Assembly (NCBI RefSeq): GCF_900112025.1
Contig: NZ_FOKL01000004.1
Coordinates: forward strand, 445,344-509,343
Origin: Janthinobacterium sp. 344
GTDB taxonomy: Bacteria > Pseudomonadota > Gammaproteobacteria > Burkholderiales > Burkholderiaceae_D
Direction: 5' to 3'
DNA length: 64,000 nucleotides
Positions 25,101 to 34,414 of the stretch are shown in pieces. The position numbers were made by a program, and so were the translations under genes. The stretch's first letter is position 1; the number at the start of each line of letters is the position of its first letter. The notes below the pieces were generated by a model, which was not told the origin of the DNA, did not search any database, and worked only from the letters and a program-made list of their open reading frames with translations.

Positions 25101-27530
25101 TTACTCTTCCGAAAATGATTTGAGAATTTGTTCGCGTTCGCGCGCTTCGCTCAGGGTGCGCGCCTCGTGGCCAGCGCCGCTGCTGCCCCGCTCTTCGCCA
25201 TTGGCCAGGCGCGTATCGGCGTTATCTGCGCCACTGCCGCAGCTGACACTGCTGTGGATAAAGGCGAAGTTATCCTTCAGGCAGTCGCCGGCCAGGTATT
25301 CGGCGTACACGTAGTCGCCGTCGAGCAGGGCCAGGCCTTGCGGTTCGGCCAGCACCTGTTCGCGGCGGCCCTGCACGGCCACCTGCATGTAGTCGCGCCA
25401 GACGGGCAGCGCCAGGGTGCCGCCGGTGGCGTTGCCCAGGCTTTTCGGCTGGTCGTAGCCGAGCCAGACGACGGACACCAGGCCCGAGGAATAGCCGGCG
25501 AACCAGGCGTCGTACGCATTGTTCGAGGTGCCCGTCTTGCCGGCCGCGTCGCCGCGTCCCAGCGCCAGCGCGCCGCGTCCCGTGCCGCTCTTGACGACGT
25601 CGCGCAGCATGCTGTCCATGACGTAGGCATTGCGCGTGGAGATCACTTGGGTACCGGGTGCCGGCTCGCCCTTGGCGCGTGGCGCCGCATCGGAAAACAG
25701 CACTTCTCCGCTGCGGCTGCGCACTTCCTTGATCAGCTTTGGCGGCATCTGCAGGCCGCCATTGGCGAACACGGCATACGATTGCGCCAGCTGCAGCGGC
25801 GTGACGGCGCCCGCCCCCAAGGCCAGCGGCAGCGACACGGGATTGCGCGCGCTCTCGAAACCGAAGCGCGTGGCGTAGTGCTGCACGTAGCCGGGACCTG
25901 CCGCCTGCATCAGGCTGACGGCCACCAGGTTTTTCGAGCGCACCAGGCCGCGCCGCACGCTGATGAAGCCTTCGTAGTTGTTGCCGTAATTGCGCGGGCG
26001 CCAGGGCTGCGCGCCCGTTTCCTGCGGCAGCAGCAGGCGCTGCGTGTCATCGACTGACGTGCCGGGAAAATATCCCTTTTCCAGCGCCGCCGAATACACG
26101 AAAGGCTTGAAGCTGGAACCGGGCTGGCGGTAGGCCTGCGTGGCGTGGTTGTAGTGGTTGCGGTAGAAATCGAAGCCGCCCGCCATGGCGACGATTTCGC
26201 CGCTGTGCGCGTCGACGGAAATGAGCGCGCCTTCCATCTCCGGCAGCTGGCTCACCAGCCAGCGGTTTTTCGCCGCCTCGTGCACCACGCGAATGACGCT
26301 GCCCTCGACGATGGCGCGCTTGCCATCCCACTGCAGCTTTCCGCCCAGGCGCGCATCCGATGCGGTGAGCACGATCTCGTCGCCATTGCGCAGCTGCGCC
26401 TTGATCTGGCGCGCGCCGGTGGTCTCCACCTTGCGCACGAGGGCGGCGCGCAGTTCGCCGCTGTCCGGGTAGGCGGCCAGCCGGCGCGCCACGCTGTCTT
26501 CGGAAGCGGCCAGGCGCGCTTCCGGGCCGCGATAGCCGCGGCGCGCCTGCGCATTCAATAGCCCATCGCGCAGCGCCTTGTCGGCCGCGCGCTGCGGCGC
26601 CATGCGGATGGTGGTGGTCACGTCCAGGCCCATGCTGTAGGCGCCTTCCGGGTAGCTTTGCACAATCAGCTGGCGCGCTTCCTCGACCGCATACGCGGCC
26701 GCGTGCACGGAGCTGTTGCGGTCCTTGTTCAGGGCCAGCTTTTCCGCCACGGCGGCCGTGTATTCGGCCGGCGTGATGTAGCCCAGTTCGCGCATGCGCT
26801 GCAGGATGTAATGCTGGCGCACGGTGGCGCGCTGCGGATTGGCGACGGGGTTATAGGCCGATGGTGCCTTCGGCAAGCCGGCCAGCATGGCCGCCTCGGC
26901 GATGCTGACATCGGCCAGCGGCTTGTCGAAATAAATGTTCGAGGCGGCGGAAAAGCCGTAGGAACGCTCGCCCAAATAAATCTGGTTCATGTACAGCTCC
27001 AGCAGCTTGTCCTTGCCGTAGTGCTGCTCCAGCTTGTAGGCGAGCAGCATCTCCGTCAGCTTGCGCTGCACGGTCTTTTCGCGCGACAGGAAAAAGTCGC
27101 GCGCCACCTGCATGGTGATGGTGCTGGCACCCTGCGCATGGTGGCCCGTGACGACGTTGGCCAGGGTGGCGCGCGTCAAGCCATAAAAGTCGACGGCGCC
27201 GTGTTCGTAGAAGCGCGCATCCTCGATGGCCAGCAGCGCCTGGCGCATGCGCAGGGGGATGTCCTTCAAGGACAGGAATTCGCGGCGCTCTTCGCCGTAT
27301 TCGGCCAGCAGCTCGCCTTCGCTGGAGAGGATGCGCAGCGGCAGCGCGGGCTGGTACTGGGCCAGGTGCTCGACGGCGGGCAAGTCCTGCCACGCCTGGC
27401 GCAGCCAGTAGCCGCCCGCCAGCGCGCCGGCCAGGCCCAGGCCCAGGGTCAGTCCCAGGCCGAATTTGAGGTTGCGCGCCAGTTGCGACTGCGGCTTGCG
27501 CGTGGTGGTGTCGTTCGCTTGTGCTTCCAT
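25101..27530 (-). CDS. Class A penicillin-binding protein (PBP1-type glycosyltransferase/transpeptidase)
   Basis: This 809-residue bifunctional enzyme polymerises and cross-links peptidoglycan. After a short cytoplasmic tail and one membrane anchor (about 23-45), the glycosyltransferase domain has the catalytic Glu103 in AIEDARFYEH, then GASTITMQVARDFFLSREKT and RKLTEMLLAYKLEQHY. The transpeptidase has SxxK at 472-475 (Ser472 nucleophile), SxN at 532-534 and KTGT at 665-668. An insert of about 130 residues between the domains suggests PBP1A-like organisation. It is divergent from an ArgP-like regulator and co-transcribed with the TRIC channel gene. Confidence 0.95.
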   Translation of the reverse strand: MEAQANDTTTRKPQSQLARNLKFGLGLTLGLGLAGALAGGYWLRQAWQDLPAVEHLAQYQPALPLRILSSEGELLAEYGEERREFLSLKDIPLRMRQALLAIEDARFYEHGAVDFYGLTRATLANVVTGHHAQGASTITMQVARDFFLSREKTVQRKLTEMLLAYKLEQHYGKDKLLELYMNQIYLGERSYGFSAASNIYFDKPLADVSIAEAAMLAGLPKAPSAYNPVANPQRATVRQHYILQRMRELGYITPAEYTAAVAEKLALNKDRNSSVHAAAYAVEEARQLIVQSYPEGAYSMGLDVTTTIRMAPQRAADKALRDGLLNAQARRGYRGPEARLAASEDSVARRLAAYPDSGELRAALVRKVETTGARQIKAQLRNGDEIVLTASDARLGGKLQWDGKRAIVEGSVIRVVHEAAKNRWLVSQLPEMEGALISVDAHSGEIVAMAGGFDFYRNHYNHATQAYRQPGSSFKPFVYSAALEKGYFPGTSVDDTQRLLLPQETGAQPWRPRNYGNNYEGFISVRRGLVRSKNLVAVSLMQAAGPGYVQHYATRFGFESARNPVSLPLALGAGAVTPLQLAQSYAVFANGGLQMPPKLIKEVRSRSGEVLFSDAAPRAKGEPAPGTQVISTRNAYVMDSMLRDVVKSGTGRGALALGRGDAAGKTGTSNNAYDAWFAGYSSGLVSVVWLGYDQPKSLGNATGGTLALPVWRDYMQVAVQGRREQVLAEPQGLALLDGDYVYAEYLAGDCLKDNFAFIHSSVSCGSGADNADTRLANGEERGSSGAGHEARTLSEAREREQILKSFSEE

Positions 27531-27616
27531 GTGGTGATTCCCTTGCTGCCAGGAGGCGGCGCGTGGGCGCGCGGCACTCCATCAAAGAGGCATTGTGCAC
27601 TGCAACACACCAATCC

Positions 27617-27649
27617 TTATCAAAAGTAAGTATTATTTAGTATTGATAA
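27617..27649. promoter_or_regulatory. AT-rich inverted repeat between the PBP and argP-like genes
   Basis: TTATCAA (27617-27623) and TTGATAA (27643-27649) are perfect 7-bp arms, 19 bp apart, within a strongly AT-rich stretch. This stretch lies inside the 144-bp divergent intergenic region. LysR-type regulators such as ArgP often bind such dyads next to their own start. The same stretch probably also contains the promoters of both genes. Confidence 0.45.
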
Positions 27650-27674
27650 ATTTTTCTTATGTTAGGCGCGCACC

Positions 27675-28562
27675 ATGAACCTGAACCCCAAGCATACGGA
27701 AGCGTTCCGCGCCGTCGTCGAAACGGGCAGTTTCGAGCAGGCGGCGCTGCAGTTGCACCTGACCTCGCCCGCCATTTCGCAGCGCGTGCGGGCGCTGGAA
27801 AGCCAGCTGGGCAATGCCCTGATCGTGCGCAGCCGTCCCGCGCGCGCCACGCGCATGGGCCAGCGCCTGATGCAGTACCTGAAGCGGGCCAAGCTGCTGG
27901 AAGCGGACTTGCAGGCGGAACTGGCGGTGCAGCAGGATGCCCCGCTGACCCTGGTGCTGGCGCTGAACGCCGATTCCATGGGCACCTGGTTTTTCCCCGC
28001 CCTGTCCGAGGTGCTGATCCGCGAACGCGTGCTGCTGGACTTGACGGTGGAAGACCAGGATCACACGTATACCTTGCTGGAGACGGGCATGGCCATCGGC
28101 TGCATCAGCACGGAAGCGAAACCCATGCGCGGCTGCACGGCCGAGCCGCTGGGCGTGATGCGCTACTGGCTGGTGGCCACGCCCGCGTTTCGCCAGCAGT
28201 GGTTTGCGCACGGCCTGACGCGCAAGGCGGCGCGCACGGCGCCCGTCGTCGCCTACACGCGCAAGGACACCCTGCAATCGTCGTTCCTGCAAGAGGCGCT
28301 GGGCTTGCCCGAAGGCGCCTACCCCTGCCATTACGTGCCCGGCGCCACCTCGCACTTCAACGCCATCCGCTACGGCCTCGGCTACGGCATGGTGCCCGAG
28401 TTGTTATTGAAAGCGAACACGGATGGCGAACTGGTGGAAATGCTCACGCCCAAGACGCCGGCCGACGTGGCCCTGTACTGGCATACGTGGAAGGTGCAGT
28501 CGCCGCGCCTGGAGCAGCTGTCGCGGCACATCATCGCGGCGGCGCGCAGCATGCTGAAATAA
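27675..28562 (+). CDS. LysR-family regulator, ArgP (IciA)-like
   Basis: This is a 295-residue LysR-type regulator. The N-terminal winged helix-turn-helix (residues 5-62) reads HTEAFRAVVETGSFEQAALQ and LTSPAISQRVRALESQLGN, closely matching ArgP, the lysine/arginine-responsive regulator of argO and dapB. The effector domain contains NADSMGTWFFPAL and the C-terminal FNAIRYGLGYGMVPE, also ArgP-like. Normally ArgP is next to an ArgO/LysE exporter gene; here it is divergent from a peptidoglycan synthase. Its stop codon directly abuts that of the convergent ABC permease gene. Confidence 0.88.
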   Translation: MNLNPKHTEAFRAVVETGSFEQAALQLHLTSPAISQRVRALESQLGNALIVRSRPARATRMGQRLMQYLKRAKLLEADLQAELAVQQDAPLTLVLALNADSMGTWFFPALSEVLIRERVLLDLTVEDQDHTYTLLETGMAIGCISTEAKPMRGCTAEPLGVMRYWLVATPAFRQQWFAHGLTRKAARTAPVVAYTRKDTLQSSFLQEALGLPEGAYPCHYVPGATSHFNAIRYGLGYGMVPELLLKANTDGELVEMLTPKTPADVALYWHTWKVQSPRLEQLSRHIIAAARSMLK

Positions 28563-29435
28563 CTACCGTTGCATGCCCCAGCGCTTCAGCGTCACGCGCT
28601 CCAGGCTGCGAAAGCCCAGGTTTTCCACGATTAAACCGATGACGATGACGGCGGCCAGGCCGGCGAAGACCTTGTCCGTGTACAACTCGTTGCGGTTCTG
28701 GAAGATGTACCAGCCCAGGCCGCCCTGCCCCGACGTGGTGCCGAATACCAGCTCGGCCGCGATCAGGGTGCGCCAGGCGAACGCCCAGCCGATCTTGAGG
28801 CCCGAGACGATGGACGGCAAGGCGCCCGGCACGAGGATGTGCAGCACCAGGCGCAGGCCGTTCAACCCGTAATTGCGGCCCGCCATGCGCAGGGTTTCCG
28901 GCACGCTCTGGAAGCCCGCATAGGTGTTCAAGGCCAGCGGCCACATCACGGAATGCACGATGACAAAGATCAGGCTGGCGCGCCCCAGGCCAAACCATAA
29001 CAAGGCCAGCGGCAGCAGCGCGATGGCGGGCAAGGGATTGAGCATGGCCGTCAGGGTTTCCAGCAGGTCGCGCCCGAGGCGGCTGGAGACGGCCAGCAAG
29101 GTGAGCACGAAGGCGGCCAGCACGCCCACCGCGTAGCCCTGCAGCAAGACGATCAGCGAGGCGGCCGTACGCGTGAGCAATTCCCCGCTGGCGATGCCAT
29201 CGATAAACGCCTGCGCCGTCTGCAGAAAACTGGGCAGCAATAAATCGTTGTGCGTCCAGCGCGCCGCGCCTTCCCACAGCAGGGCCAGGCCAAGCAAGAT
29301 GACGATCTTGCGCCACAGCGCATGCTGGCTCAAGCGCTGCCAGCGCGACAGCGGCCGCTCGACGATGACGCCGGCCGGCGGCGGCGCCGCATGCACGAAC
29401 TCCTGGCGGATGGGCGGTTCCAGCAGCACGCTCAC
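28563..29435 (-). CDS. ABC transporter permease, sulfonate/nitrate/taurine type
   Basis: This is a 290-residue inner-membrane permease with about six spans and a short Pro-rich N-terminus. The EAA-loop region reads RMAGRNYGLNGLRLVLHILVPGALPSI, followed by GLKIGWAFAWRTLIAAELVFG. This is the SsuC/TauC pattern of the family importing alkanesulfonates, taurine or nitrate. It overlaps the ATPase gene by 4 bp and is the last gene of a minus-strand operon led by a TauD-like dioxygenase, which favours an organosulfur substrate over nitrate. Confidence 0.9.
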   Translation of the reverse strand: MSVLLEPPIRQEFVHAAPPPAGVIVERPLSRWQRLSQHALWRKIVILLGLALLWEGAARWTHNDLLLPSFLQTAQAFIDGIASGELLTRTAASLIVLLQGYAVGVLAAFVLTLLAVSSRLGRDLLETLTAMLNPLPAIALLPLALLWFGLGRASLIFVIVHSVMWPLALNTYAGFQSVPETLRMAGRNYGLNGLRLVLHILVPGALPSIVSGLKIGWAFAWRTLIAAELVFGTTSGQGGLGWYIFQNRNELYTDKVFAGLAAVIVIGLIVENLGFRSLERVTLKRWGMQR

Positions 29436-30277
29436 ACGGCCTCCCGCTGTGGCGTGTCCGCCTGCGGGGCAGGAACGGCATCCTCGTCGAACAACAGGCC
29501 GTGGATGCGGCTGCTGGCGGCCTGGAATTCCGCGCTGCCCGCGCTGTGCAGACCGAATTGATGGCTATTGAGTTCGGCGCGCACCCTGCCCGGATGCGGT
29601 GACAGCAGCAGGATGCGGTTGCCCACCACCAAGGCTTCCTCGATCGAGTGCGTGACGAAGACGAGCGTGAAGCGCAGTTCCTCCCACAGCCGGCTCAGCT
29701 CTTCCTGCATCTTGCGCCGCGTCAAGGCGTCGAGGGCGGCGAACGGTTCGTCCATCAGCAGCACTTCCGGCTGCATGGCCAGGGCGCGGGCGATGGCCAC
29801 CCGCTGCTTCATGCCACCCGACAAGGTGTGCGGATGCGCGTCCTCAAAGCCGGCCAGGCCCACCTTGGCGATCCAGTGATGGGCGCGCTCGCGGGCCGCC
29901 TGCTTGTCCAGCCGCTTGCTGGCCAACAAAGGGAAGGTGACGTTTTCCAGCACCGTTTTCCACGGCGGCAACTGGTCGAATTCCTGGAACACGACGACCC
30001 TGTCCGGTCCAGGCCGGCTGATGGGCTGGCCGTGCATGGCGATGCTGCCGCCGCGCGGCGCGATGAAGCCGGCCACGGCTTTCAGCAAGGACGACTTGCC
30101 GCAGCCCGAGGGGCCCAGCAGCACGAAACGGTCGCCACGGAAGACGTCGAAACTGACGTCGTGCGTGGCCCGCACGGTGCGCTGCTCCGTCCGGTATTCC
30201 AGGCTGACATGCTTGACGCTGAGTAATGGCTCCACCGTGACGGGCGGACGTACCAGGTGAAAAGCGGGCGCGTGCAT
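29432..30277 (-). CDS. ABC transporter ATPase, sulfonate/nitrate/taurine type
   Basis: This is a 281-residue ATPase. Walker A is GPSGCGKSS (residues 55-63), the signature LSGGMKQRVAIARAL and the Walker B VLLMDEPFAALD. The F-x-L-PPW variant around VVVFQEFDQLPPWKTVLENV is typical of TauB/SsuB/NrtD. The ATG at 30277 is chosen because AAGGAGG lies 7 bp upstream; an earlier in-frame ATG at 30310 would overlap the binding-protein gene. It sits 1 bp after the binding-protein stop and overlaps the permease gene. Confidence 0.92.
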   Translation of the reverse strand: MHAPAFHLVRPPVTVEPLLSVKHVSLEYRTEQRTVRATHDVSFDVFRGDRFVLLGPSGCGKSSLLKAVAGFIAPRGGSIAMHGQPISRPGPDRVVVFQEFDQLPPWKTVLENVTFPLLASKRLDKQAARERAHHWIAKVGLAGFEDAHPHTLSGGMKQRVAIARALAMQPEVLLMDEPFAALDALTRRKMQEELSRLWEELRFTLVFVTHSIEEALVVGNRILLLSPHPGRVRAELNSHQFGLHSAGSAEFQAASSRIHGLLFDEDAVPAPQADTPQREAV

Positions 30278-30278
30278 A

Positions 30279-31307
30279 TCAGCCTCCTTGCGGGATGGCA
30301 GGGTCGTCAAAGAAATAATCGCGCCAGCTGTCCGGCAAGTTGCGAATGGCGCTCACGCGATGCAGGAATTGCGCCAGGCCATAGGTGTTTTGCGGCGCGA
30401 TCTTGAATTGCACTTGCGGATTGGCAAAGATTTTCAGCAATAGATTGCGGTCCACCTTGCTCTTGTTCACCTTGATATAGATGTCGGCCGCGCCCTGCGG
30501 ATGGCTGCTCGCATACTGTGCCGCTTCGGCCAGGGCGGCGATGAAGGCGCGGTAGGTCTTCGGATTGTCCTTGCGGTACTTTTCCGTCGCATACAGCAGG
30601 GTCGACGAACTGGGCCCGCCCTGCACGTCATACGAGTTCAGGATGATGCGGGCGTTCGGATTCTGCGCCAATTCCTGTTCCTGGAACGGCGAGTTGCCGA
30701 AGTGGCCGGTGAGTTCCGTGCCGCCGGCGATGATGGCCGCGGCCGCATCCGGATGCGGCAGGGTTTGCGTGATTTTATCGAGACGGGCAAATTCCTTGTC
30801 GCCCCACTGCTTCGCGACGGCCATCTGCAATATCCGCGCCTGCACGGAGACGGACACGGCGGGCAAGGCGATGCGGTCCTTGTCCGTCAAGTCGGCCAGG
30901 GTTTTTACCTTCGGGTTGTTGCTGATGAGGTAATAGGGAAAGTTGCCCAGCGAGGCCACGCCGCGCACGTTCTGCCGTCCCTTGGTGCGGTCCCAGATGG
31001 TCAGCAGCGGCCCCAGCCCAGCGCCCGCGATATCGATATTGCCCGACAACAAAGCGTCATTGATGGCCGGGCCGCCGGACAGGGTGATCCACTCGACTTT
31101 CACGTCGACGCCCTGCTGCTTGCCATGCTTTTCAATCAGCTTTTGTTCTTGCGCAATGTTGAGCAGCAAGAAGGTGATGCCATGCTGGCCCGCGATGCGG
31201 ATCTGGCCTTCGGCCCGGGCCATGGGCGCGGTCACGCATGCGGCACACAGCATGGCGAAGGCAGCAAGCAAACGGCGCGGGCGGGCAAAGGTCAAGATCG
31301 GCAACAT
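30279..31307 (-). CDS. ABC transporter periplasmic binding protein, SsuA/TauA-like
   Basis: This is a 342-residue exported solute-binding protein. A signal peptide (RRLLAAFAMLCAACVTAPMARA, ending near residue 32) precedes a type II binding-protein fold (NMT1/SsuA-like), seen in HGITFLLLNIAQEQKL, VEWITLSGGPAINDALLSGNIDIAG and VSVSVQARILQMA. The ATG at 31307 has CCAAGGAGTG upstream; the in-frame GTG two codons earlier overlaps that ribosome-binding site and is less likely. The protein follows the dioxygenase gene by 33 bp. Substrate is probably a sulfonate or another small organic anion. Confidence 0.9.
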   Translation of the reverse strand: MLPILTFARPRRLLAAFAMLCAACVTAPMARAEGQIRIAGQHGITFLLLNIAQEQKLIEKHGKQQGVDVKVEWITLSGGPAINDALLSGNIDIAGAGLGPLLTIWDRTKGRQNVRGVASLGNFPYYLISNNPKVKTLADLTDKDRIALPAVSVSVQARILQMAVAKQWGDKEFARLDKITQTLPHPDAAAAIIAGGTELTGHFGNSPFQEQELAQNPNARIILNSYDVQGGPSSSTLLYATEKYRKDNPKTYRAFIAALAEAAQYASSHPQGAADIYIKVNKSKVDRNLLLKIFANPQVQFKIAPQNTYGLAQFLHRVSAIRNLPDSWRDYFFDDPAIPQGG

Positions 31308-31340
31308 GGACACTCCTTGGGTCAGGCTGACAGGGAAAAA

Positions 31341-32225
31341 TCAGTACGGCGCATCGCCTTCGATGGTGGTGCGATACAGTTTGCGGCGCTGGTCCGGCGG
31401 GCACCCCGTCGCCAGATGCATCAGGGAACGGTTGTCCCAGAACACCAGGTCGTGCGGCTGCCAGCGGTGCACATATAAATGCTCGGGGCGCACGCTGTGG
31501 GCGAACAACTCATCGAGCACGGCGCGGCTTTCGTCGTCGGGCAAGCCGACGATGCGCGTGGTGAAGTGTTCGCTGACGAACAGGGCGCGGCGGCCCGTTT
31601 CCGGATGCACGCGCACGATGGGATGGGTGACGGGCGTGACTTCGTCGATCTGCGCCTGCGTCAGCGCGGGGCGCCATGGGTTGCGGCGGCGCAACTCCTC
31701 ATACTGGCTCAGATAGCTGTGTTCGGCGCGGGCGCCGCGCACGGCGTGGCGCAGCGCGGCCGGCAGGCTTTCCCACGCCAGGTGCATGTTGGCAAACACG
31801 GTATCGCCGCCCTCGTCCGGCAACTCTTGTGCGTGCAGCATGGAACCGAGGCTGGGCACTTCCTTGTACGACAAATCGGAATGCCAGAAATGGCCGGCGT
31901 CGCCCAGGCCGATGGGCTGGCCATCCTCGACGATATTCGAGATGATCAGCACTTCCGGCTGCGTGGGCAGCTGGAACTGGCGCAGCACGTGGATTTGCAG
32001 GGGGCCGAAGCGGCGGCTGAAATCGACCTGCTGCCGCGGCGTGATATGTTGGTCGCGGAACACCAGCACGTGGTGGTCGAGGTGGGCGTGGTGCAGGCGC
32101 TGGAAATCACCCAGCGACAGCGGCTGCGCCAGATCCAGCCCCAGCACTTGCGCGCCGAGGGGCGCATCGAAGGACTCGATCTGGAAATGACTACGGGAAA
32201 GTTGGGCTTTGAGGACGGCCGACAT
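31341..32225 (-). CDS. TauD/TfdA-family 2-oxoglutarate-dependent dioxygenase
   Basis: This is a 294-residue non-haem iron dioxygenase. The iron-binding triad is His115 and Asp117 in HFWHSDLSYKE and His270 in NRSLMHLATG, with the 2-oxoglutarate-binding Arg in RRKLYRTTI near residue 281-285. Family members hydroxylate taurine or other sulfonates, releasing sulfite, or cleave 2,4-D-type ethers. It heads an operon with a sulfonate-type ABC importer, so desulfonation of an imported compound is the most likely role. The ATG at 32225 gives the usual family length; upstream sequence lacks family similarity. Confidence 0.9.
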   Translation of the reverse strand: MSAVLKAQLSRSHFQIESFDAPLGAQVLGLDLAQPLSLGDFQRLHHAHLDHHVLVFRDQHITPRQQVDFSRRFGPLQIHVLRQFQLPTQPEVLIISNIVEDGQPIGLGDAGHFWHSDLSYKEVPSLGSMLHAQELPDEGGDTVFANMHLAWESLPAALRHAVRGARAEHSYLSQYEELRRRNPWRPALTQAQIDEVTPVTHPIVRVHPETGRRALFVSEHFTTRIVGLPDDESRAVLDELFAHSVRPEHLYVHRWQPHDLVFWDNRSLMHLATGCPPDQRRKLYRTTIEGDAPY

Positions 32226-32388
32226 GATGGCTTCATCAGTGAACGAGGGGAGTTCACTGTATGCCGGCTTGCCGCCGTTGCAAACGAAGCATTTACTATA
32301 TGGATATGCGGCTGATGCAAGGCACCGCAGGCCATGCGCCGCCTGGACGACCGCTGAGGCCGGCCGCCCTGTTCCGCTGCGGGGCCGC

Positions 32389-33057
32389 TTACGCCACTTC
32401 GTAGCGGGCCAGGCAGGCCGCCATGCGCGGCGCCAGTTCATCGCGCTTGGTGATGGTCACGCCCAGGTCGTTCAGCACGCCATCCTTCAAGCCATATACC
32501 CAGCCGTGCACGCTGACGTCCTGGCCACGTTCCCAGGCATCTTGCACGATGGTGGTCTGGCAGACGTTGACGACCTGTTCCGCGACGTTCAGTTCGCACA
32601 GGCGGTCGCTGCGTTCGCGGCTGGAGAGCACGTCACCCAGATAGCGCTCGTGTTTCTGGCCCACGTCCTGCACGTGGCGCAGCCAGTTGTCGACCAGGCC
32701 GATGCGCGTGCCCGTCAGGGCCGCATGCACGCCCTTGCAGCCATAATGGCCGACGATGATCACATGTTTGACTTTCAGCACGTCGACGGCAAATTGCAGC
32801 ACGGACAGGCAATTGAGGTCGGAATGGACCACCACATTGGCAACGTTACGGTGCACAAACACATCGCCTGGCGGCATGCCCAGCAATTCGTTGGCGGGCA
32901 CGCGGCTGTCGGAACAGCCGATCCACAGATACTCGGGCGAGGTCTGGGCTTCCAGGTTCTTGAAGTAGTCCGGGTTCTTTTCCACCATCGAACTGGCCCA
33001 GCGCTGATTGCGCTCCAGTAACTCCGACAGGGCTGCGCCGCTTTTCACTTCGCTCAT
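32389..33057 (-). CDS. can: Beta-class carbonic anhydrase
   Basis: This 222-residue zinc enzyme interconverts CO2 and bicarbonate in the cytoplasm. The zinc ligands are Cys48 in WIGCSDSRVPANE, His104 and Cys107 in VGHYGCKG, with the Asp50-Arg52 dyad intact. Length and the C-terminal VSVHGWVYGLKDGVL match Can (YadF). AAGGAAA lies 6 bp before the ATG. It is separated from dnaJ by a strong terminator and so is transcribed independently. Confidence 0.96.
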   Translation of the reverse strand: MSEVKSGAALSELLERNQRWASSMVEKNPDYFKNLEAQTSPEYLWIGCSDSRVPANELLGMPPGDVFVHRNVANVVVHSDLNCLSVLQFAVDVLKVKHVIIVGHYGCKGVHAALTGTRIGLVDNWLRHVQDVGQKHERYLGDVLSSRERSDRLCELNVAEQVVNVCQTTIVQDAWERGQDVSVHGWVYGLKDGVLNDLGVTITKRDELAPRMAACLARYEVA

Positions 33058-33070
33058 GATTTATTTCCTT

Positions 33071-33103
33071 AGAAAAACGCCGGGATGTGTGAGCATCCCG
33101 GCG
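33071..33103 (-). terminator. Rho-independent terminator after dnaJ
   Basis: CGCCGGGATG and CATCCCGGCG (33078-33087 and 33094-33103) form a perfect 10-bp stem with a 6-nt loop. Read on the minus strand it is followed by TTTTTCT. It ends the grpE-dnaK-dnaJ transcript 17 bp beyond the dnaJ stop. Confidence 0.9.
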
Positions 33104-33120
33104 CATGGTATTACGTGTGC

Positions 33121-34254
33121 TTACTCGAAGAAGTCCTTGACCTTGTCTTTCCAGGTCTTGCTCTGCGGGCTGTGCTTGGCACCGCCCTCGGTCGTCGATT
33201 TCTCGAACTCGCGCAGCAGGTCTTTCTGTTTTTCCGTCAGTTTCACCGGCGTTTCGATGGCCACGTGGCAAAACAGGTCGCCCGCGTAACCGGAGCGCAC
33301 GCCCTTGATGCCCTTGCCTTTCAGGCGGAAGGTTTTACCCGACTGGGTGCCTTCCGGGATCGTGAACGACACTTTGCCATTCAGGGTAGGCACTTCGATT
33401 TCACCGCCCAATGCCGCCTTGGTGAACGAGATCGGCATTTCGCAATGCAGGTCGTCGCCTTCGCGCTGGAACACGGCGTGCGGCTTGATGTGGATTTCCA
33501 CATACAGGTCGCCCGACGGACCGCCATTCGTGCCCGGTTCGCCGTTGCCGGACGAACGGATACGCATGCCGTTGTCGATACCGACTGGTATCTTGACTTC
33601 CAGCGTCTTGTTGCGCTTGATGCGACCGGCGCCGCCGCATGGCGTGCAGGGGTCGGTGATGACCTTGCCGCTGCCATGGCATTTCGGGCAGGTTTGCTGG
33701 ATGCTGAAGAAACCTTGCTGCATGCGCACTTGGCCATGGCCACCGCAAGTACCGCAGGTGGTCGGCGACGTGCCCGGCTTGGCGCCGCTGCCGTGGCAGG
33801 TATCGCACTTGTCCCAGCTCGGCACGCGAATGGTCGTGTCGAAGCCGTGAGCAGCTTGCTCCAGTGTAATTTCCAGGTTGTAGCGCAAATCGGCGCCACG
33901 GTACACCTGTGGACCGGCGTTGCGGCTACGTCCACCGCCACCGCCAAAGATGTCGCCGAAGATATCGCCGAAGCTGTCGGCAAAGCCGCCAGCACCGCCG
34001 CCGAAGCCGCCACCGCCGCCCATGTTCGGGTCCACGCCGGCGTGACCATAACGGTCATACGCATCGCGCTTTTCCGGATTGGTCAGCATCTCGTAGGCTT
34101 CTTTGACTTCCTTAAACTTTTCTTCCGATTCCTTGCTATCCGGATTGCGGTCCGGATGGTATTTCATCGCCAGTTTACGGTAAGACTTTTTGATCTCTTC
34201 TTCCGAAGCATTTTTTGCGACACCGAGTGTCTCGTAAAAATCACGCTTTGCCAT
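33121..34254 (-). CDS. dnaJ: Chaperone DnaJ (Hsp40)
   Basis: This is a 377-residue co-chaperone that stimulates DnaK ATPase and delivers substrates. The J domain (residues 4-70) has His33-Pro-Asp35 in KYHPDRN; a Gly/Phe-rich region (about 77-115) follows. Four CxxCxGxG-type zinc motifs ([32 protein letters not shown]) lie at about 150-215, then the C-terminal substrate-binding beta domains. It starts 160 bp after the dnaK stop, across a hairpin that may attenuate dnaJ relative to dnaK. AAGGTG precedes the ATG. Confidence 0.98.
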   Translation of the reverse strand: MAKRDFYETLGVAKNASEEEIKKSYRKLAMKYHPDRNPDSKESEEKFKEVKEAYEMLTNPEKRDAYDRYGHAGVDPNMGGGGGFGGGAGGFADSFGDIFGDIFGGGGGRSRNAGPQVYRGADLRYNLEITLEQAAHGFDTTIRVPSWDKCDTCHGSGAKPGTSPTTCGTCGGHGQVRMQQGFFSIQQTCPKCHGSGKVITDPCTPCGGAGRIKRNKTLEVKIPVGIDNGMRIRSSGNGEPGTNGGPSGDLYVEIHIKPHAVFQREGDDLHCEMPISFTKAALGGEIEVPTLNGKVSFTIPEGTQSGKTFRLKGKGIKGVRSGYAGDLFCHVAIETPVKLTEKQKDLLREFEKSTTEGGAKHSPQSKTWKDKVKDFFE

Positions 34255-34296
34255 GTTGTCGGCACCTTGCAGTCTATCTACTGATGTAAAAATTAC

Positions 34297-34339
34297 ACGA
34301 AAAAGCCGAGTCGAGTGCTGCACTGGGCAACGACTCGGC
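34297..34339 (-). terminator. Hairpin with T-run between dnaK and dnaJ (possible attenuator)
   Basis: GCCGAGTCG (34305-34313) and CGACTCGGC (34331-34339) form a 9-bp stem with a 17-nt loop. On the minus strand it is followed by TTTTTCGTG. A second small hairpin, CGCGG-CTAATT-CCGCG, lies at 34352-34367. Both sit in the dnaK-dnaJ gap, consistent with partial termination within the operon. Confidence 0.7.
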
Positions 34340-34414
34340 TCGGCCGGTCTTCGCGGCTAATTCCGCGATGTAGCGTTCAGCCCGGCTGCCCCCGGTGACG
34401 GGAGCGCAAGACAA

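Noticed and set aside
34303-34330. GAGTGCTGCACT as a CIRCE half-site between dnaK and dnaJ
   Set aside because: The second arm and spacing do not match CIRCE; the sequence is the loop of a terminator-like hairpin.
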